Below the pieces are notes generated by a model, which worked only from the letters and a program-made list of their open reading frames with translations, searched no databases and was not told the origin of the DNA. From Actinomycetes bacterium (lineage in GTDB: Bacteria > Actinomycetota > Actinomycetes > Nanopelagicales > Nanopelagicaceae), in contig JANXZW010000057.1 in assembly GCA_025355305.1 (NCBI GenBank), positions 1-63,625 on the forward strand: a stretch of 63,625 bases of DNA, read 5' to 3'. Made by a program: the position numbers and the translations under genes. Positions 17,501 to 28,167 of this stretch are shown here, piece after piece (within the stretch, counting starts at the first letter, position 1; each line of letters opens with the position of its first letter).

Positions 17501-19224
17501 TAATTAATCGCGTTAAGAATCTCTGCGTGGGCACCTTCTGCTACAAACTCTTCCTTGCTTCCGGTTGCACGGACTCGGAACTCAATCTTGCCTTCGGCTA
17601 GCGACTTGCCGACTATGACGATGTAAGGAATACCTATCAACTCGGCATCCTTGAATTTCACACCAGCACTAGCATCTCGGCGGTCATCAAAGAGCACTGT
17701 CAGTCCAGCCAACTCCAACTCAATTGCTAACTTGGCCGCGTAGTCAAAGATGGCATCTTCTTTGCCAGCTGCGACGAGGTGCACCTCGGCGGGGGCGATC
17801 TCACGGGGCCAGTTGAGCCCAATCTCGTCATAACTCTGCTCTGCGATCGCAGCAACAGCGCGCGATACACCAATTCCATACGAGCCCATTGTCACAACCT
17901 GCGCTTTGCCGTTCTGGTCTAGAACCGTAAGTCCAAGAGCCTGCGCATACTTTCGACCAAGTTGGAAGATATGGCCGATCTCGATGGCGCGATCAATCAC
18001 AACTGGTGTTTCACAATTTGGACATGGATCGCCGGCTTTCACCTCCGCGGCCTCTACAAAAGCGGTGACAGTGAAGTCACGCCCGTGGGTCACGTAGCGC
18101 GCATGTTTATCGCGAGCATTTGCGCCGGTGATCCACTGTGATCCAATAACGATGCGAGGATCGGCGTAAACGGTAATGCCAAGTTCTGCGGCATCTTGAG
18201 GTCCGACATAACCTTTAACAAGTCCAGGGAACTTGGCAAAATCTTCCTCTTCAAAGAGGCGAATCTCTTGTACCCCAACAAGGTTGGCGCCCACTCGCTT
18301 CAGGTCAACTTCACGATCACCCGGAACTAGAACCGAGATGGCTTTCCCATCGGCCAGAAGCAGAACATTTTTTAGGGTATCGGCTCCAGTTATTGTCACA
18401 CCAAATTTTGAATTCACCAGGTCAACGAGAGAATCAATCGTTGGGGTATTTGGAGAGTCAAACACTTCAAGAGCTGGAGGGAGTTCGCCGTTATATGGCG
18501 CAACCTTGGTAACCATCGCCTCGACATTAGCCGCGAATCCACACTTCTCACAGAGAACATAGGTATCTTCACCAGTCGGGCAGGGTGCCAGAAACTCTTC
18601 GGATTTAGAACCACCCATCGCACCAGACATCGCGGAGACGATATTGAACTTCAACCCCAAGCGATTGAAAGTCTTAATGTATGCCTCACGGTGGCGCTGA
18701 TAACTGGCCTCGAGGCCTGCATCATCAATATCGAAGGAGTAAGAATCTTTCATCACGAATTCGCGGCCGCGGATAATTCCACTGCGCGGCCGCGGCTCAT
18801 CGCGGAACTTTGTCTGGATCTGATAGATGGAAAGTGGCAGATCTTTGTACGAGGAGAACTCGCCCTTCACCATCAAGGTAAACATCTCTTCATGAGTAGG
18901 ACCTAAAAGGTAGTCATTACCTCTGCGATCCTTCAGCCGAAAGAGATCGGGGCCATATTCGTGCCAGCGGTTGGTCTCTTCGTACGGTTCACGGGGAAGT
19001 AGCGATGGAAAATGCACCTCTTGAAAACCGGCGTTATCCATCTCTTCACGGATCACTTTTTCGACGTTGCGGTAGGTGCGATACCCCAAAGGCAACCAAG
19101 AGTAAATTCCTGCAGCGACGCGGCGCACGTAGCCGGCGCGTACCAAGAGGCGATGGCTCGCTACCTCTGCATCGGCAGGATCTTCGCGTAGCGTACGCAG
19201 TAAAAGGGTCGACATTCGCAACAT
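17500..19224 (-). CDS. proS: Prolyl-tRNA synthetase (bacterial type)
   Basis: A class II aminoacyl-tRNA synthetase charging tRNA-Pro. The 574 residues show the start [25 protein letters not shown], motif 2 ([17 protein letters not shown]) and the long insertion carrying the editing domain that clears mischarged Ala. The C-terminal anticodon-binding domain follows. This is the full bacterial form, not the archaeal/eukaryotic type. The ATG at 19224 has an AGGG site seven bases upstream. It lies downstream of ispG and overlaps the TauE-like gene by one base. Confidence 0.96.
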   Translation of the reverse strand: MLRMSTLLLRTLREDPADAEVASHRLLVRAGYVRRVAAGIYSWLPLGYRTYRNVEKVIREEMDNAGFQEVHFPSLLPREPYEETNRWHEYGPDLFRLKDRRGNDYLLGPTHEEMFTLMVKGEFSSYKDLPLSIYQIQTKFRDEPRPRSGIIRGREFVMKDSYSFDIDDAGLEASYQRHREAYIKTFNRLGLKFNIVSAMSGAMGGSKSEEFLAPCPTGEDTYVLCEKCGFAANVEAMVTKVAPYNGELPPALEVFDSPNTPTIDSLVDLVNSKFGVTITGADTLKNVLLLADGKAISVLVPGDREVDLKRVGANLVGVQEIRLFEEEDFAKFPGLVKGYVGPQDAAELGITVYADPRIVIGSQWITGANARDKHARYVTHGRDFTVTAFVEAAEVKAGDPCPNCETPVVIDRAIEIGHIFQLGRKYAQALGLTVLDQNGKAQVVTMGSYGIGVSRAVAAIAEQSYDEIGLNWPREIAPAEVHLVAAGKEDAIFDYAAKLAIELELAGLTVLFDDRRDASAGVKFKDAELIGIPYIVIVGKSLAEGKIEFRVRATGSKEEFVAEGAHAEILNAIN

Positions 19225-19252
19225 GCGAGAACCCTATCTAACGCAGAAAGTC

Positions 19253-20404
19253 TTAAAGACCGTTCACCGTTGGTGTACCAGATGCCGCGCCCGCAGCGGC
19301 CATCAAATCGGCTAAGCGATTGGCTTCAAAAATCAAAGTTTCCACTATCTCCGACTCAGGAACGGTTTTAATGACCTCACCCTTCACAAAGATCTGACCT
19401 TTACCGTTGCCAGATGCAACACCAAGATCTGCCTCGCGCGCCTCTCCCGGTCCATTCACAACACAACCCATGACCGCTACGCGAAGCGGAACTGTCATTC
19501 CTTGCAGCCCTGCCTGCACTTTCTCTGCAAGGGAGTACACATCTACCTGCGCGCGACCACACGATGGGCAGGAGACAATCTCTAACTTACGCTGGCGCAA
19601 GTTGAGGGACTCAAGAATTGAAATACCGACCTTGACCTCTTCAACGGGGGGCGCTGAGAGTGAGACGCGAATGGTGTCGCCAATTCCTTCGGCGAGAAGA
19701 ATGGCAAATGCGGTGGCAGATTTAATGGTGCCTTGAAAGATTGGACCAGCTTCAGTCACGCCAAGATGCAACGGATAGTCGCATTGTGCGGAGAGGAGGC
19801 GATAGGCCTTGACCATCGTCACAGGATCGTGGTGCTTCACAGAGATCTTAATATCAGAGAAGCCATGCTCTTCGAAGAGTGATGCCTCCCAGAGCGCTGA
19901 TTCAGCAAGGGCTTCTGGGGTGGCCTTGCCATATTTGGCGAGCAGGCGAGGATCTAGCGAACCAGCATTTACTCCAATGCGGATTGGGATTCCGGCATCT
20001 CCAGCGGCCTTGGCGACCTCTTTTACCTTGTCATCAAATTGCTTGATATTGCCCGGGTTGACGCGCACCGCGGCGCAGCCAGCATCTATGGCAGCGAAGA
20101 TGTACTTGGGCTGGAAGTGAATATCGGCGATAACGGGAATCTGGGACTTCTTGGCGATTGACTTCAAGGCATCGGCATCATCTTGGCTAGGAACAGCGAC
20201 GCGCACGATCTGGCAACCTGAGGCGGTGAGCTCAGCGATCTGCTGAAGGGTGGCATTCACATCTGAGGTGAGCGTGGTGCACATCGATTGCACGCTTACC
20301 GGGGCATCCCCACCAACCAAGACACTTCCCACCTTGAGCTGCTTGCTCTTACGGCGTGGGGAGAGAACGGGAGGGGGCGCTGAAGGAATTCCGAGATCAA
20401 CCAT
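19253..20404 (-). CDS. ispG: 4-hydroxy-3-methylbut-2-enyl diphosphate synthase IspG
   Basis: IspG is the 4Fe-4S enzyme of the methylerythritol phosphate pathway that makes HMBPP from MEcPP. The 383-residue product carries [12 protein letters not shown] at the N-terminus and the cluster cysteines in CPSCGR and in [10 protein letters not shown] near the C-terminus. The ATG at 20404 is chosen because it matches family length; an upstream frame extension to 20464 would overlap rseP. Dxr is encoded two genes upstream, giving a partial isoprenoid cluster. Confidence 0.95.
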   Translation of the reverse strand: MVDLGIPSAPPPVLSPRRKSKQLKVGSVLVGGDAPVSVQSMCTTLTSDVNATLQQIAELTASGCQIVRVAVPSQDDADALKSIAKKSQIPVIADIHFQPKYIFAAIDAGCAAVRVNPGNIKQFDDKVKEVAKAAGDAGIPIRIGVNAGSLDPRLLAKYGKATPEALAESALWEASLFEEHGFSDIKISVKHHDPVTMVKAYRLLSAQCDYPLHLGVTEAGPIFQGTIKSATAFAILLAEGIGDTIRVSLSAPPVEEVKVGISILESLNLRQRKLEIVSCPSCGRAQVDVYSLAEKVQAGLQGMTVPLRVAVMGCVVNGPGEAREADLGVASGNGKGQIFVKGEVIKTVPESEIVETLIFEANRLADLMAAAGAASGTPTVNGL

Positions 20405-20423
20405 GTCTTTATTCTGCCTCAAA

Positions 20424-21620
20424 TCAGAGATTGAAGTGGACTGGATTGAAGATGTCGGCTGCAAGCAGCATCAACGAGAGCGCCACCAAGAAGATAAAGA
20501 CCACAGCTGTCACCGGCATTAATTTTTCGAGATCGATGGGATCTGGGGCGGGACGTCCGGATCGGCGTGCACGCGACCTGCGAAAACCGTCGGCCACCGC
20601 GATCGCCATATGGCCACCATCGAGTGGGAGAAGGGGCAGGAGATTGAATATCCCAACGAAGATATTAAGGCTGGCAATAATCAGGAGGAAGGTTTCTAAC
20701 TTATTACCGAAACTTAGAGCCTGATCGCTGGCTGTAGCGGCAGAGGCCTGTGCCACACCGACAACGCCAACCAGCCCATTCGCATCTCGCTTCTGACCCA
20801 AGAAGGTTTGGCGAAAGAGTGCGGGGACCTTTCCTGGCAGCGTCACCAGCGAGGTAGCGCTGGTTGTGAAGAAGCTCGAGCCGAGGCTCCAAGTATCGTG
20901 GAGTGAGGTCACAATTCCCTCGCGCCGCAGACCAATCTTGCTCATAATTCCGAGCATTCCAAATTCTTTACCGCTAGCGCTCACAACGGCAGGGGTCACA
21001 ATAATGGTCAGAGTTTGACCACCTCGGTTGATTACAAGTGTGAGCGGTTTTCCAGCAGAGTCATGAATAACACGTACATCCGAGCTCCAATTCTTAACTA
21101 CTTTGCCGTTGATCGAGAGGATGCGATCGCCGGCTTTTAGTCCAGCGGCCAGCGCTGGTGAAGGAGTTGCACTCTTAGCACAAATGTTGGAGGTTGTACT
21201 GAGATTAATGCAAGGCAGCACTTGATTGATGATGGGTAGGGAGGTCGAGGTGCCGATCCCAAAGAAGATTGTAAAGATTAAAAGGAAACCAATGATGAAG
21301 TGGCTTACCGACCCTGCGCCCAGAACGATCAGACGCCTAGGGGTAGATGCGCGAACAAATGAGCGCTCGCTATCTGCGGGTTCTAACTCTTCATGGATCG
21401 ACATGCCAACGATGCGGCAGTAGCCGCCAGCTGGAATCGCCTTCACACCAAACTCTGTCTCACCGCGAGTGAAGGACCAGATTTTATAACCAAAGCCCAG
21501 GAAGAACTCGGTGACCTTCATACCAAACTTTCTGGCAAAGAAGAAGTGACCAAATTCGTGGATCATTACTGATGTCAAGAGCGCAACGACAAAGGCGAGC
21601 ACTCCGAGGGCTTGCAACAT
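20424..21620 (-). CDS. rseP: Site-2 intramembrane metalloprotease (RseP/Rip1 type)
   Basis: A 398-residue M50 membrane protease that cuts within transmembrane helices, typically of anti-sigma factors or cell-division proteins. The zinc site HEFGH is at residues 21-25 in the first membrane segment. A single PDZ domain follows ([14 protein letters not shown]), and the second metal-ligand motif is [12 protein letters not shown]. It sits between dxr (one-base TAATG overlap) and ispG, the standard actinobacterial order. Targets cannot be inferred here. Confidence 0.93.
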   Translation of the reverse strand: MLQALGVLAFVVALLTSVMIHEFGHFFFARKFGMKVTEFFLGFGYKIWSFTRGETEFGVKAIPAGGYCRIVGMSIHEELEPADSERSFVRASTPRRLIVLGAGSVSHFIIGFLLIFTIFFGIGTSTSLPIINQVLPCINLSTTSNICAKSATPSPALAAGLKAGDRILSINGKVVKNWSSDVRVIHDSAGKPLTLVINRGGQTLTIIVTPAVVSASGKEFGMLGIMSKIGLRREGIVTSLHDTWSLGSSFFTTSATSLVTLPGKVPALFRQTFLGQKRDANGLVGVVGVAQASAATASDQALSFGNKLETFLLIIASLNIFVGIFNLLPLLPLDGGHMAIAVADGFRRSRARRSGRPAPDPIDLEKLMPVTAVVFIFLVALSLMLLAADIFNPVHFNL

Positions 21621-22759
21621 TATTTACTCTCCAAAATGAGGGATCGGGCAACCTGACGAGCATCCTGCTCGATCGCGCTGACATCTGAGATATCTCTTAC
21701 CTGTGAATCCCCTAAGGAATCTAAGTGCAGTGTTGTTGCAGCGACGATCTCCACGATCGCCATAAAATCTAACTCACCATCCATAAATGCAGCAACCGCA
21801 ACTTCATTGGCCGCGTTAAACACTGCTGGGAGTCCACCTCCGCGCGTGCCACAGTGGCGGGCCAAATCAATGGCAGGAAAACGCCTGGGATCGATGGGCG
21901 AAAAGTTCCACGTGTGAGTTGAAGTCCAATCTACGGCTGTAGTTGCATGTGGGGTCCGGTGAGGAGCACCCAGCGCATACGCAATTGGGCCTTTCATATT
22001 AGGAGGACTTAACTGCGCAATGCTTGCACCATCGACAAACTCCACCATCGAGTGAATAACCGACTGTGGGTGAATAACCGCCTCAATCTTCTCGTAAGGG
22101 AGATCAAATAAATAGTGCGCTTCGATAATTTCCAGACCTTTATTAACAAGTGTTGCGGAGTTAATCGTGACGACTGGACCCATCGACCAAGTTGGGTGGG
22201 AAAGAGCTTCGGTGAGTGTCACACTAGAAAGGTCGCTGCGATCTCTAAACGCCCCTCCACTTGCCGTAAGTATTGCGCGCTTTACCTCGCTCCGCGACCC
22301 TGCCATGAAGCATTGATAGAGCGCGCTGTGCTCAGAATCGACTGGAATGATTCGATCTAGACCAAAGGCAGTGACGAGGCTTCCGCCAGCGACCAATGAC
22401 TCTTTATTAGCAAGAGCGACCATATTCCCCGCGCCCAAGGCGGCCAGGGTCGGTCCAAGTCCAATGGAACCAGTAATTCCGTTGAGAACAATGTCGCAAG
22501 TAATGGCTGCGATTTCGCAGGATGCTAACGGACCATCAATAACTTGAATATCCCCCGCCAAAGCTCGTGCAGCGGCTCCGTGCGCACTCACTCCAATAAT
22601 CTTTACATCGAAAGCCTGTGCCTGCGCCATCAGCGCTGCCAGATTTCCACCACCAGATGCAAGGGCAATCACCTTGAATTTATCGGGGTTGGCAGCAACT
22701 ACCTCGAGCGCTTGCACGCCGATTGACCCTGTCGAACCCAGGATGACAATCTCGCGCAT
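21620..22759 (-). CDS. dxr: 1-deoxy-D-xylulose 5-phosphate reductoisomerase
   Basis: Dxr is the committed, NADPH-dependent step of the non-mevalonate isoprenoid pathway. The 379-residue product starts MREIVILGSTGSIG with the nucleotide-binding loop. It also has NKESLVAGG, the metal/substrate-binding VDSEHSA, and the flexible loop around HPTWSMG. The ATG at 22759 is supported by a GAAAG site and by family length; a longer frame would run into rlmN. It overlaps rseP by one base. Confidence 0.95.
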   Translation of the reverse strand: MREIVILGSTGSIGVQALEVVAANPDKFKVIALASGGGNLAALMAQAQAFDVKIIGVSAHGAAARALAGDIQVIDGPLASCEIAAITCDIVLNGITGSIGLGPTLAALGAGNMVALANKESLVAGGSLVTAFGLDRIIPVDSEHSALYQCFMAGSRSEVKRAILTASGGAFRDRSDLSSVTLTEALSHPTWSMGPVVTINSATLVNKGLEIIEAHYLFDLPYEKIEAVIHPQSVIHSMVEFVDGASIAQLSPPNMKGPIAYALGAPHRTPHATTAVDWTSTHTWNFSPIDPRRFPAIDLARHCGTRGGGLPAVFNAANEVAVAAFMDGELDFMAIVEIVAATTLHLDSLGDSQVRDISDVSAIEQDARQVARSLILESK

Positions 22760-22770
22760 GACTTTACTTT

Positions 22771-23904
22771 CTACTGTTCGGCTGTAACGCTGTTGAGTTC
22801 TGCCGCCGCCAATTGCCCACAAGCGCCGTCAATCTCACGACCACGGGTGTCACGAACTGTTACTGGAACGCCATAACTTTCCAGGATGGAGACAAAGGTT
22901 GCTTCATCAGCGGGGCGAGAAGCAGTCCACTTTGATCCCGGTGTTGGATTGAGCGGAATGAGGTTCACATGGGCGTTGCGATTTTTAAGTAGCCGTCCTA
23001 GCAAGTCAGAGCGCCAAGCCTGATCATTAATATCGCGTATCAAGGCATATTCAATTGAGTAACGCCGACCAGTCTTATTGGCATAGGCGTCAGCTGCTGC
23101 CAAAACTTCTTTGACCTTCCAGCGTGAATTAATCGGGACCAATGAATCACGGAGTTCATCGTCGGGAGTGTGAAGTGAGACCGCCAGGGTAACGGGGATA
23201 TCTTCCTTCGCTAACTTTTCAATCCCGTTCACCAGGCCGACCGTAGAGACTGTCACTGAACGAGCACCGATGCCCAAACCATCAGGTTGTGGCGCAGTGA
23301 TGTTACGAACGGTTCTGATAACTGCGTTGTAATTAGCGAGGGGTTCACCCATTCCCATAAAGACCACGTTAGAGAGACGAGTGGGTCCACCAGGAAGTTC
23401 CCCTAAAGCACATGCGCGCGCTGCAGCTACCACTTGGGCGGTGATCTCGCCGGCGGTGAGATTTCGGGTCAGCCCAGCTTGGCCAGTGGCACAGAACGGA
23501 CAGTTCATTCCGCAGCCCGCCTGTGAAGAGATACAGACGGTAGTACGATCGCTGTAACGCATAAGAACGCTTTCGACAAGAACCCCATCATGCAATCGCC
23601 ACAAATCTTTACGTGTGGTTCCTCCATCACATTCGATAGAGCGGACGAGAGAGATCAACTTTGGCGTGAACTTTTCAGCCATCAACGTACGCATCTCTTT
23701 TGGAATGTCGGTCCATGAATCGGTATCGTCATTGTGATGCGTAAAGAAGTGAGTTGCGACTTGGTTAGCTCGGAAAGCTGGGATCCCCAGTTCAACTGCT
23801 AACGCCTTGCGACCCTCGGGATCTAGGTCGGCAAAGTGCTGGGGGGGTTTGACACGTTGCTTGGGTTCATCAAAGATCAATTTTAGAGAGTTATCTTCAC
23901 TCAT
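22771..23904 (-). CDS. rlmN: Dual-specificity 23S rRNA/tRNA adenine-C2 methyltransferase RlmN
   Basis: A radical SAM enzyme that methylates C2 of A2503 in 23S rRNA and A37 of certain tRNAs. The 377-residue product has the CxxxCxxC cluster motif in CGMNCPFC, the [10 protein letters not shown] segment, and the C-terminal GRDIDG-like stretch with the second catalytic Cys ([11 protein letters not shown]). The ATG at 23904 is preceded by AAGG at eight bases; a longer frame overlaps cdsA. It lies between cdsA and dxr. Confidence 0.94.
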   Translation of the reverse strand: MSEDNSLKLIFDEPKQRVKPPQHFADLDPEGRKALAVELGIPAFRANQVATHFFTHHNDDTDSWTDIPKEMRTLMAEKFTPKLISLVRSIECDGGTTRKDLWRLHDGVLVESVLMRYSDRTTVCISSQAGCGMNCPFCATGQAGLTRNLTAGEITAQVVAAARACALGELPGGPTRLSNVVFMGMGEPLANYNAVIRTVRNITAPQPDGLGIGARSVTVSTVGLVNGIEKLAKEDIPVTLAVSLHTPDDELRDSLVPINSRWKVKEVLAAADAYANKTGRRYSIEYALIRDINDQAWRSDLLGRLLKNRNAHVNLIPLNPTPGSKWTASRPADEATFVSILESYGVPVTVRDTRGREIDGACGQLAAAELNSVTAEQ

Positions 23905-23914
23905 ATCTGCCGCC

Positions 23915-24763
23915 TTATAACTTGAAGTGTTGAATGAGTTCGAAGACGAACCAGACCGAGGGCGCTGTAAAGAGGAGTGAATCAATCCGATCGAGGATTC
24001 CACCGTGGCCCGGCAAGATAGTCCCCATATCTTTTATCCGGAGATCGCGCTTAACAGCTGATTCAATGAGATCACCGCAGGTCGCGGTGATTACGCCAAG
24101 GACACCGACGAGCGCACCGAGCCACCAGTAATCATCAAGGATATAAAAAAAGACCAAGCCGGCCCCGATCGTGGTCGCGACAATGGCCCCCGAGAGCCCC
24201 TCCCAAGTTTTCTTCGGGCTGATGTGCGGAGCCATCGGATGTTTGCCGAAGAGCACGCCAGAAAAGTAGGCGAAGGTATCATTGAAGCTGACCAGAACGA
24301 CCAAGGTGAATACCTTGGATATGGGGTTCGGTGAGTGAGCTAACAGAAGTACAAAGCCGGCCAAGAATGGAATATAGAAGATCGCAAAGACTGCTGCGGT
24401 GGAGCGCTTCACGAAATCCTTCGGTGAGGCCAGAAGGAGATAGACCATCACATTTGGGATGGCAACGGCTAAAGAGATCGAAAGACCTTCGATCTTGCCG
24501 AACCAAGTAGCGCTGAGAATTCCCGTCGCGGCCACGTAGAGAGGAAGCTCTGAAATATCGATTCCGCCAAATTTATAAGCCCGCAGCATCTCGCGCATCG
24601 CGAGCAACACCGCCACCCAAGTACTTATGGCAAAGATAATCGGGTCAAGTTTGAGAGATCCAAAGACGATGAGCAAAATTCCCATAGAGACAACGATCGA
24701 TGGAAGCAGATCTCTGCCAGCGCGTTTATTTATTGCATCGTTGATCGAATGCAGATCATCCAT
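23915..24763 (-). CDS. cdsA: Phosphatidate cytidylyltransferase
   Basis: CdsA makes CDP-diacylglycerol, the precursor of the anionic and inositol phospholipids. The 282-residue protein has several membrane segments. Near the C-terminus it carries the family signature [28 protein letters not shown]. The order frr-cdsA-rlmN-dxr is conserved in actinobacteria. The start at 24763 has an AAGGG site at a slightly long spacing. Confidence 0.93.
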   Translation of the reverse strand: MDDLHSINDAINKRAGRDLLPSIVVSMGILLIVFGSLKLDPIIFAISTWVAVLLAMREMLRAYKFGGIDISELPLYVAATGILSATWFGKIEGLSISLAVAIPNVMVYLLLASPKDFVKRSTAAVFAIFYIPFLAGFVLLLAHSPNPISKVFTLVVLVSFNDTFAYFSGVLFGKHPMAPHISPKKTWEGLSGAIVATTIGAGLVFFYILDDYWWLGALVGVLGVITATCGDLIESAVKRDLRIKDMGTILPGHGGILDRIDSLLFTAPSVWFVFELIQHFKL

Positions 24764-24788
24764 AGCTGAGTAAACCCTTGAAGTGAAA

Positions 24789-25352
24789 TTACACCTCGAG
24801 GAGTTCGGCCTCCTTATGCTTTAAAAGTTCGTCGATCTTGGCAACGTGATCCGTTGTGACCTTCTCTAGCTCCTTCTCGGAGCGGGAGAGATCATCCTTC
24901 CCAATCTCGCCATCCTTTTCTAACTTCTCCATCGTCTCTTTTGCGGCGCGACGAATATTGCGGATGGAGACTCGAGACTCTTCCGCCTTGACGCGAGCTA
25001 CCTTGATGAAGTCTTTGCGACGCTCTTCAGTGAGCTGTGGAAAATTGACGCGAATCACTCCACCATCATTTGCGGGGTTAACACCAAGATCAGAGTCGCG
25101 GATCGCCTTCTCAATTGCAGACATCGCCCCCTTGTCAAAGGGAGAGATGATCGCCATCCGCGCCTCGGGAACCTGGAAGGTGGCGAGTTGGGCTAGCGGG
25201 GTGTAGCTCCCGTAATAATCCACCATAATTTTCTGGAACATAGCTGGGTGGGCGCGTCCAGTGCGGATCGCTCCGAAGTCTTCCTTGGCGACCTCAACGG
25301 CCTTGCTCATCTTGGCGCCAGCATCAGCCAGCGTGGTTGCTAAATCAGACAT
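24789..25352 (-). CDS. frr: Ribosome recycling factor
   Basis: RRF splits post-termination ribosomes together with EF-G. The 187-residue product has the expected three-helix bundle plus insertion domain. It includes IRTGRAHPAMFQKIMVDYYG at the N-terminus and the conserved NFPQLTEERRKDFIKVARV in the middle. A good AAGGAG site precedes the ATG at 25352. It follows pyrH after 76 bases. Confidence 0.96.
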   Translation of the reverse strand: MSDLATTLADAGAKMSKAVEVAKEDFGAIRTGRAHPAMFQKIMVDYYGSYTPLAQLATFQVPEARMAIISPFDKGAMSAIEKAIRDSDLGVNPANDGGVIRVNFPQLTEERRKDFIKVARVKAEESRVSIRNIRRAAKETMEKLEKDGEIGKDDLSRSEKELEKVTTDHVAKIDELLKHKEAELLEV

Positions 25353-25428
25353 CTCGCTCCTTCAAGGTGAGGCAATTGCATTGAATCAAATTGATGTCCG
25401 CTCTAGCGAAAATCGCTAAGGAGGAACC

Positions 25429-26160
25429 TTAGGAGACTAGAGTACCAATTGCGTCGCCGCGAACTGCGCGAGCGATATTGCCCTTGTTCTTGAGGTCAAA
25501 AACAACGATCGGCAACTTATTTTCGCGGCAGAGGCTAAAGGCCGCAGCGTCTGCAACCGCAAGGGACTTGGCAATCACATCATCAAAGCTAATTGCGGAG
25601 TATTTAGTGGCCATGGGGTCCTTCTTGGGGTCGGCGGTATAAACCCCATCTACCCCACTCTTGGCAAGAAGCAGCGCTTCAGAGCCAATTTCTAAGGCGC
25701 GCTGCGCAGCAACGGTATCGGTCGTGAAGTACGGCATCCCGGCGCCAGCGCCAAAGATTACGACGCGACCCTTTTCGAGGTGGCGAATCGCGCGGCGTGG
25801 AATATATGGCTCCGCTACCTGGCCCATGGTAATCGCGGTCTGCACTCGAGTTTCGATGCCCTCTTTTTCCAGAAAATCTTGTAGCGCAAGGCAGTTCATA
25901 ACAGTGCCGAGCATTCCCATGTAGTCAGCGCGCGCTCTATCCATTCCGCGCTGCTGTAACTCTGCCCCGCGGAAGTAATTACCTCCGCCCACCACGATGG
26001 CAATTTGAGTACCGCTGCGAACTACTTCTGCGATCTGTTCCGCGATATCGTGCACAACATCGGGGTCGACTCCGATCCCCTTCGCTCCCCCAAAGACTTC
26101 TCCAGAAAGTTTAAGGAGCACTCGCTTATAACCCTTTGTGGTCATTGCTGAACCGGTCAT
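25429..26160 (-). CDS. pyrH: Uridylate kinase
   Basis: PyrH phosphorylates UMP to UDP in pyrimidine nucleotide synthesis. The 243-residue product of the amino-acid-kinase fold shows [12 protein letters not shown] at the N-terminus, [10 protein letters not shown] in the middle, and the [12 protein letters not shown] segment. The ATG at 26160 is chosen because AGGAG lies nine bases upstream; an in-frame TTG at 26166 and an ATG at 26145 are alternatives. It lies between tsf and frr, the standard order. Confidence 0.95.
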   Translation of the reverse strand: MTGSAMTTKGYKRVLLKLSGEVFGGAKGIGVDPDVVHDIAEQIAEVVRSGTQIAIVVGGGNYFRGAELQQRGMDRARADYMGMLGTVMNCLALQDFLEKEGIETRVQTAITMGQVAEPYIPRRAIRHLEKGRVVIFGAGAGMPYFTTDTVAAQRALEIGSEALLLAKSGVDGVYTADPKKDPMATKYSAISFDDVIAKSLAVADAAAFSLCRENKLPIVVFDLKNKGNIARAVRGDAIGTLVS

Positions 26161-26218
26161 AAGCAAGAGCTCCTAACTTTAAGTGGAACTTTAAGCGAGA
26201 GAATGTATGGTGCTGAGA

Positions 26219-27049
26219 TTACTGTCCAACTCGGAAACGGTGAAAGGCCGACACGGCAGTCTTTGCCTCGTCTAGTACCTGCTGCACTGTCTTTTTGGCA
26301 TCCTTCGCAAAGGCCTGCTCCAAGAGGCTAACTTCTTTCACAAAGCCGGTAACGCGGCCAGCCACAATCTTTTCGATTGCCGCTTCCGGCTTACCTTCAT
26401 TGCGGGCTGTCTCTTCAGCGATATGGCGCTCGTTGGCAATGGCCTCGGCAGGAACAGCATCTCGATCTAGATATTGTGGAGCGAAAGCCGCAATGTGCTG
26501 CGCAACATCCTTGCCTGCCTCTGGAGCCTCGGTTGTTGTTTGAACAAGCACTCCGAGCTGGGGAGGGAGGTCAGGATTGGTGCGGTGCAAGTAGATCGCA
26601 ACTGGTGAACCCTCAAGAAGTGCAATACGACGAAGCTCAATCTTCTCGCCGAGAGTTGCATTTCCCTCATCTATGCGGACTTGAACAGTCGCGCCAGAAG
26701 GCAGGGTCGAAGCTAAGAAAGCATCCAGAGCTGAAATCTTTGAGGTAAAGAGATGTGCCAGAAGTTCTTCAGCCAACTCAATAAAGCGCTCACCCTTTGC
26801 GACGAAATCTGTCTCGCAAGCGAGTTCCAGCATCACGCCAAGGTTGCCCTCAGCCTTGGCCAGAACAACTCCGTTAGAAGTTGTGCGACCTTCACGCTTG
26901 GTGACTCCCTTGAGTCCCTTAACGCGAATGATCTCAACGGCTTTATCAAAATCACCATCGGCCTCATCCAGCGCCTTCTTGCAATCGAGCATGCCCGCGG
27001 CGGTTGCCTCGCGCAGACGCTTTACATCTTCTGCTGTATATGAAGCCAC
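26219..27049 (-). CDS. tsf: Elongation factor Ts
   Basis: EF-Ts is the nucleotide-exchange factor for EF-Tu. The 276 residues include the N-terminal UBA-like helix bundle with RLREATAAGMLDCKKALDEA, the core ACETDFVAKGERF, and the later RIALLEGSPVAIYLH. Start is a GTG with GGAG nine bases upstream, three bases after rpsB. Length and order match other actinobacteria. Confidence 0.96.
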   Translation of the reverse strand: MASYTAEDVKRLREATAAGMLDCKKALDEADGDFDKAVEIIRVKGLKGVTKREGRTTSNGVVLAKAEGNLGVMLELACETDFVAKGERFIELAEELLAHLFTSKISALDAFLASTLPSGATVQVRIDEGNATLGEKIELRRIALLEGSPVAIYLHRTNPDLPPQLGVLVQTTTEAPEAGKDVAQHIAAFAPQYLDRDAVPAEAIANERHIAEETARNEGKPEAAIEKIVAGRVTGFVKEVSLLEQAFAKDAKKTVQQVLDEAKTAVSAFHRFRVGQ

Positions 27050-27052
27050 GAA

Positions 27053-27949
27053 TTATTCTCCCTTTACTTCTTCTGGTGCTGTCGTCTCTGTTACGGTAAT
27101 TTCTGCGACTGGTGCCTCACTGACTACAACTTCTGTCAGAGCCACCGCATCGACTGGCGCCTCTTCCACCTGAGCAACGGGATCTGTCGCAGCGAGGGCA
27201 GATTCAACTTCTGTGAACTGCTCATCAGCCTTTGTAACTTTGTCGGCGAGCGCTGCAGCTGCTGCTGAGCGAGCGGCAAGACCAGCTACTGCTGCATCTG
27301 CGATAACTCGAGTCAAGAGTCCGATGGAGCGGATTGCATCATCGTTACCAGGAATCTTGTAATCGACCTCATCTGGATCGCAGTTGGTATCCAAGATAGC
27401 AACGACCGGGATGCCAAGCTTCCTCGCCTCGGCAACCGCTAGGTGCTCCTTCTTGGTGTCAACTACCCAGATCGCACTAGGCAACTTGGTCATGTTGCGG
27501 ATACCTTCAAGGTTCTTGGTGAGCTTCTCGCGCTCGCGACGAAGTACCAATAGCTCCTTCTTCGTTAAAACTTGATCGTTCTTCTGCTCGAGTTGCTCAA
27601 GCTCCTTCAAACGCTGAATACGCTTGTACACAGTTGGGAAGTTGGTCAACATTCCACCCAACCAACGCTCGGTAACGTAAGGCATTCCAACTCGAGCGGC
27701 CTGCTCGATAATGGGTTGATGCGCCTGCTTCTTGGTGCCAACAAAGAGGATGTGTCCACCCTTTGCGACAGTGTCTTTAATGAAGTCATAGGCTGAATCG
27801 ATCAGACCAAGTGACTGCTGAATATCGATGATGTAGATGCCATTGCGCTCAGCGAAGATAAATCGCTTCATCTTTGGGTTCCAACGACGGGTCTGGTGTC
27901 CGAAATGGACTCCGCTATCGAGGAGTTCTCGCATTGTTACAACTGCCAT
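27053..27949 (-). CDS. rpsB: 30S ribosomal protein S2 with acidic C-terminal tail
   Basis: S2 binds the 30S head-body junction and recruits S1. The 298-residue product begins [20 protein letters not shown] and contains [15 protein letters not shown]. The last 60 or so residues are an Ala/Val/Glu-rich acidic tail not found in E. coli S2 but common in actinobacteria. The ATG at 27949 has a strong AAAGGAG site; a longer frame to 27988 was rejected. A 213-base gap with hairpins separates it from xerC. Confidence 0.96.
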   Translation of the reverse strand: MAVVTMRELLDSGVHFGHQTRRWNPKMKRFIFAERNGIYIIDIQQSLGLIDSAYDFIKDTVAKGGHILFVGTKKQAHQPIIEQAARVGMPYVTERWLGGMLTNFPTVYKRIQRLKELEQLEQKNDQVLTKKELLVLRREREKLTKNLEGIRNMTKLPSAIWVVDTKKEHLAVAEARKLGIPVVAILDTNCDPDEVDYKIPGNDDAIRSIGLLTRVIADAAVAGLAARSAAAAALADKVTKADEQFTEVESALAATDPVAQVEEAPVDAVALTEVVVSEAPVAEITVTETTAPEEVKGE

Positions 27950-27959
27950 GACGGCACTC

Positions 27960-28126
27960 TCCTTTATTGCATGCAGAAGCACATGCACTCGGTTATCGAA
28001 GCGGCAATTTGCCGATTCCCTAGCATCTGGGCACCGACTTACTCGTTGAGTAAGACCGAAATGGTTTCCCGCCTAGACGGGTTAGATGCGTGAAGTCAGA
28101 TCTTGCGATCTGCTGGGGTAAGTCTA
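27960..28126 (-). promoter_or_regulatory. Structured rpsB leader region
   Basis: Between xerC and rpsB lie four short hairpins. They are CAGATC-GCAA-GATCTG (28097-28112, minus-strand GNRA loop), CTTACTC/GAGTAAG (28038-28054), CGGCAA/TTGCCG (28002-28014), and a GCATG/CATGC stem just before the ribosome site. A TAGACT element at 28121-28126 resembles the tRNA-Pro -10, but no convincing -35 was found. The layout suggests an autoregulated r-protein leader, which is inference. Confidence 0.4.
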
Positions 28127-28139
28127 AGTCCAGGAGGTC

Positions 28140-28167
28140 AAAACCCTAAAATCGAGGGTCGATTAGG
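28140..28167 (-). terminator. Weak terminator-like hairpin after xerC
   Basis: On the minus strand CCTAATCGA-CCC-TCGATTTTAGG forms a 9-bp stem with a 2-base bulge, followed by GTTTT. It includes the xerC stop codon. The short U-run makes it a weak candidate for the end of the ilv-cimA-xerC transcript. Confidence 0.35.
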
